Source: DASZQY01 sp035548515
Lineage (GTDB): Bacteria; Pseudomonadota; Alphaproteobacteria; Rhizobiales; Kaistiaceae
NCBI GenBank assembly: GCA_035548515.1
Contig: DASZSW010000022.1
Location: forward strand, 60,859 to 124,858
Direction: 5' to 3'
DNA: 64,000 nt
The position numbers and the translations under genes were made by a program. Shown here piece after piece: positions 63,726 to 64,000 of the stretch (position 1 is the first letter of the stretch; each line of letters opens with the position of its first letter). A model generated the notes under the pieces. The model saw only the letters and a list, made by a program, of their open reading frames with translations, had not been told where the DNA came from and did not search any database.

Positions 63726-64000
63726 ATGAGTTCGACGGTGTTGGGGGGACTAGCCGCCCTTGGCGGCGGGGTGGTGGGATACATCGTCCCGTTTCTGTTC
63801 GTGTTGACGCTGGTGGTCTTTTTCCACGAGCTTGGCCATTTCCTTGTCGCCCGCCGCTGCGGCATTCGCGTTTTGGTGTTCTCGATCGGCTTCGGCCCCG
63901 AGCTGCTCGGCTTCAACGACCGGCACGGCACGCGCTGGAAGCTCGCCGCGATCCCGCTCGGCGGCTACGTCAAGTTTCTCGGCGATGAGAATGCCGCAAG
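63726..64000 (+). CDS. rseP: Site-2 zinc metalloprotease RseP (3' end outside window)
   Basis: Membrane protease that cleaves anti-sigma factors and leftover signal peptides. Only the first 91 or so codons are in the window. They show a hydrophobic helix (FLFVLTLVVFFHELGHFLVAR) with the zinc-binding HExxH as HELGH, followed by GIRVLVFSIGFGPELLGF and IPLGGYVKFLGDEN, all hallmarks of the family. ATG 63726 follows GAAGGGAG-like sequence. The PDZ domains and the C-terminal LDG motif lie beyond base 64000. Confidence 0.93.
   Translation, partial: MSSTVLGGLAALGGGVVGYIVPFLFVLTLVVFFHELGHFLVARRCGIRVLVFSIGFGPELLGFNDRHGTRWKLAAIPLGGYVKFLGDENAA

Overview
The window is GC-rich chromosomal DNA from an alphaproteobacterium, most likely of the order Hyphomicrobiales (Rhizobiales). 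This is inferred from a PopZ (DUF2497) gene, a glnB-glnA pair, the tig-clpP-clpX-lon-hup block, a 14-subunit nuo operon with foreign genes inserted in it, the order DUF1467-proS-lolCE-lolD-dnaE, and rpsB-tsf-pyrH-frr-uppS-cdsA-dxr-rseP. Coding density is high. I see no insertion sequence, prophage, integrase, CRISPR array or toxin-antitoxin pair; this looks like core chromosome.

Layout. 1-7.9 kb: a cobalamin locus. It holds cobQ (cut by the window edge), cbiB, a B12-binding protein, a cobalamin riboswitch in front of the importer genes btuB-btuC-btuD, and a CobC/CobD-type aminotransferase. 7.9-14 kb: tRNA-Cys, pcm, tolC, popZ, valS. 14-14.5 kb: a gene-free stretch with strong predicted RNA hairpins. 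14.5-21 kb: UDP-glucuronate decarboxylase, a DNA glycosylase, glnB-glnA behind a sigma-54 promoter, the NAD(P)HX repair enzyme, and a Tat-exported multicopper-oxidase-fold protein that has lost most copper ligands. 21-28.5 kb: tRNA-Leu, tig, clpP, clpX, lon, tRNA-Val, hup, tRNA-Asp (protein folding and proteolysis). 28.5-30.3 kb: a small secreted protein and a patatin-like lipase.

30.6-49.8 kb: nuoA-N in canonical order, encoding complex I, continuing into birA, rnj (RNase J), methylmalonyl-CoA epimerase, a DUF1467 gene and a DUF2188 gene. Many junctions overlap (TGATG or ATGA), which suggests one long translationally coupled transcript. Three non-complex-I genes sit inside it: an FlK-like hotdog thioesterase between nuoC and nuoD, and a cysteine-containing mini-protein plus a DUF3291 protein between nuoF and nuoG.

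50.2-64 kb: proS, the lipoprotein-release transporter (lolC/E, lolD), a small SOS unit, dnaE, then rpsB-tsf-pyrH-frr-uppS-cdsA-dxr-rseP (translation, lipid carriers, envelope). The SOS unit is the most striking local find. Two perfect alphaproteobacterial LexA boxes overlap a TTGACA/TATGTT promoter that drives a 32-codon single-membrane-span peptide, closed by a 14-bp hairpin and T-run before dnaE. It resembles in layout SOS-induced small membrane proteins such as Caulobacter SidA.

Limits: all calls come from reading sequence and recalled family knowledge. No database search or folding program was run. Start codons of tolC, dnaE, cobC and mpg are uncertain.
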